From JBAZYZ01 sp964361185 (GTDB lineage Bacteria > Patescibacteriota > Minisyncoccia > Phycocordibacterales > VMEP01), in NCBI GenBank assembly GCA_964361185.1, contig CAYHZS010000005.1:1-22519 (forward strand): a stretch of DNA of 22,519 nt. The letters run 5' to 3'. Below the pieces are notes generated by a model. That model did not search any database. It was given only the letters and a program-made list of their open reading frames with translations, and had not been told where the DNA came from. Each line of letters begins with the position of its first letter. Position 1 is the first letter of the stretch. The position numbers and the translations under genes are program-made. This document shows positions 22,115-22,519 of the stretch, in pieces.

Positions 22115-22187
22115 AGCCGTTGGACAGGATTGAACTGTCGACCTCGTCATTACCAATGACGTGCTCTACCAACTGAGCTACAACGGC
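22115..22187 (-). tRNA. tRNA-Thr (anticodon GGT)
   Basis: This is an intact cloverleaf on the minus strand. The acceptor is GCCGTTG/CAACGGC with discriminator T. The D-arm is GCTCAGTTGGTAGAGC, the anticodon stem CGTCA/TGACG with loop TTGGTAA, and the T-arm GACAG-TTCAATC-CTGTC. The bases after the discriminator are CCC, so CCA is not encoded, unlike in the other two tRNAs here. It starts 2 nt after the GIY-YIG stop codon. Confidence 0.95.
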
Positions 22188-22189
22188 AT

Positions 22190-22429
22190 TTAGATACGTC
22201 CTTTCAAAAATCGTCGACCAAATCCTGTTTTAAAATATTTCTCCCTCTTTATTGCCTGACTTTTGTCACAACACGCTTCATAATATACCAACTCAAGAGG
22301 AATCCTCGACCTTGTTGCGATAACTCCACCTCCATTGTGTTTTGCTAGTCTGTTTTTTAAATCATCTGTCCATCCGATATACAAGTTACCATCTTTAAGA
22401 CTCCGCAAAACATAGGTGTAATGAAACAT
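22190..22429 (-). CDS. GIY-YIG nuclease domain protein, small stand-alone
   Basis: The 79-residue protein is a single GIY-YIG domain. The first motif is YTYVLRS with NLYIG as the YIG half (residues 3-20), then the Arg-containing DDLKNRLAKHNGG, ELVYYEAC with the metal-binding Glu region, and KREKYFKTG near the end, typical of the UPF0213/YhbQ-like short family. Such proteins may nick DNA; related domains occur in homing endonucleases. The ATG follows a tRNA-Thr 5' fragment by 6 nt, and its TAA is 2 nt before intact tRNA-Thr(GGT). There is no Shine-Dalgarno, so it is probably read from the tRNA transcript. The position suggests a mobile or formerly mobile cassette, which is inference. Confidence 0.85.
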   Translation of the reverse strand: MFHYTYVLRSLKDGNLYIGWTDDLKNRLAKHNGGGVIATRSRIPLELVYYEACCDKSQAIKREKYFKTGFGRRFLKGRI

Positions 22430-22435
22430 AAATCT

Positions 22436-22501
22436 TGCTCTACCCGCCCGCCGGCGCTAGCCGCTTAGGCGTTGCGGGCGGGCCAACTGAGCTACAACGG
22501 C
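22436..22501 (-). pseudogene. tRNA-Thr 5' fragment, split in the D-loop
   Basis: The minus strand reads GCCGTTGTAGCTCAGTTGG (22501-22483), then 40 foreign bases, then TAGAGCA (22442-22436). With the insert removed this is positions 1-26 of tRNA-Thr(GGT), identical. No anticodon arm follows; the GIY-YIG leader does. The two bases before it (AT) also match the intact copy. Confidence 0.85.
22443..22482. repeat. 40-bp GC-rich palindromic insert in a tRNA D-loop
   Basis: The 9-bp terminal inverted repeats CCCGCCCGC (22443-22451) and GCGGGCGGG (22474-22482) bound a GC-rich centre containing GCTAGC. It interrupts the tRNA-Thr fragment between G19 and T20. A 2-bp GG target duplication is possible but ambiguous. 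It resembles a REP- or MITE-like mobile palindrome; no second copy is in this window. Confidence 0.75.
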
Positions 22502-22519
22502 ATACTTACTTCTATCTAC

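Noticed and set aside
22112..22187. attL/attR sites of an integrated element at tRNA-Thr
   Set aside because: A 3'-end duplication exists (21990-22005), but only about 124 nt separate it from the intact tRNA and there is no integrase gene, so a decayed tandem tRNA is simpler.

Overview
The window looks like a stretch of a small, streamlined bacterial chromosome, most likely a Candidate Phyla Radiation bacterium (Patescibacteria, Parcubacteria-like). This is inference. It rests on the mix of a phosphoketolase plus acetate kinase, a signal-peptide DUF5666-type protein, an N-terminally shortened RF2, small GIY-YIG and CYTH proteins, a lycopene-cyclase-like membrane protein, near-absence of Shine-Dalgarno sequences, tight gene packing and moderate GC. 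UGA is used as a stop (ackA and the small gene at 21647-21853) and RF2 is present, so the code is the standard bacterial one.

Layout: nearly all genes lie on the minus strand; only rluF (8332-9051), and possibly a gene tail at the left edge, lie on the plus strand. Reading right to left, the direction of transcription, the order is: a decaying tRNA-Thr array with an embedded GIY-YIG nuclease gene (21890-22503); a small GC-rich gene and its terminator; prfB; ftsE-ftsX; pyrG with an EEP-family phosphatase/nuclease gene and an ASCH gene; tRNA-Gln; two CYTH genes; a secreted GH18 protein; a lycopene-cyclase-like membrane protein; a small membrane protein; a DEAD-box helicase with a structured upstream region; a small Cys-motif protein; and an ABC-F ATPase. 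After the plus-strand rluF come rarA, a secreted DUF5666-type protein, phosphoketolase (xfp), acetate kinase (ackA), a ligand-less cupredoxin-like protein and an HtrA-type protease.

How genes work together: Xfp and AckA form a short ATP-yielding route (sugar phosphate to acetyl phosphate to acetate plus ATP). FtsE/FtsX, the GH18 protein and HtrA belong to envelope work. PyrG makes CTP. PrfB, RluF, the ABC-F protein, the helicase and the tRNAs serve translation. RarA serves replication-fork maintenance.

The most unusual content is non-coding. (1) In the tRNA-Thr cluster, one copy is split in its D-loop by a 40-bp GC-rich palindrome, a GIY-YIG gene sits exactly between two 28-nt copies of the tRNA 5' end, and a third copy is decayed. 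(2) A 79-nt leader repeat is shared by two unrelated genes, one copy carrying a 26-nt palindromic insertion. (3) A 51-nt remnant of a second GH18 gene supplies the stop codon of the neighbouring membrane-protein gene. (4) Extended -10 boxes recur 6-9 nt from start codons, suggesting leaderless transcription. (5) Perfect hairpins lie on or just after -10 boxes of several genes. No stretch longer than about 300 bases lacks a gene; the larger gaps are described individually.
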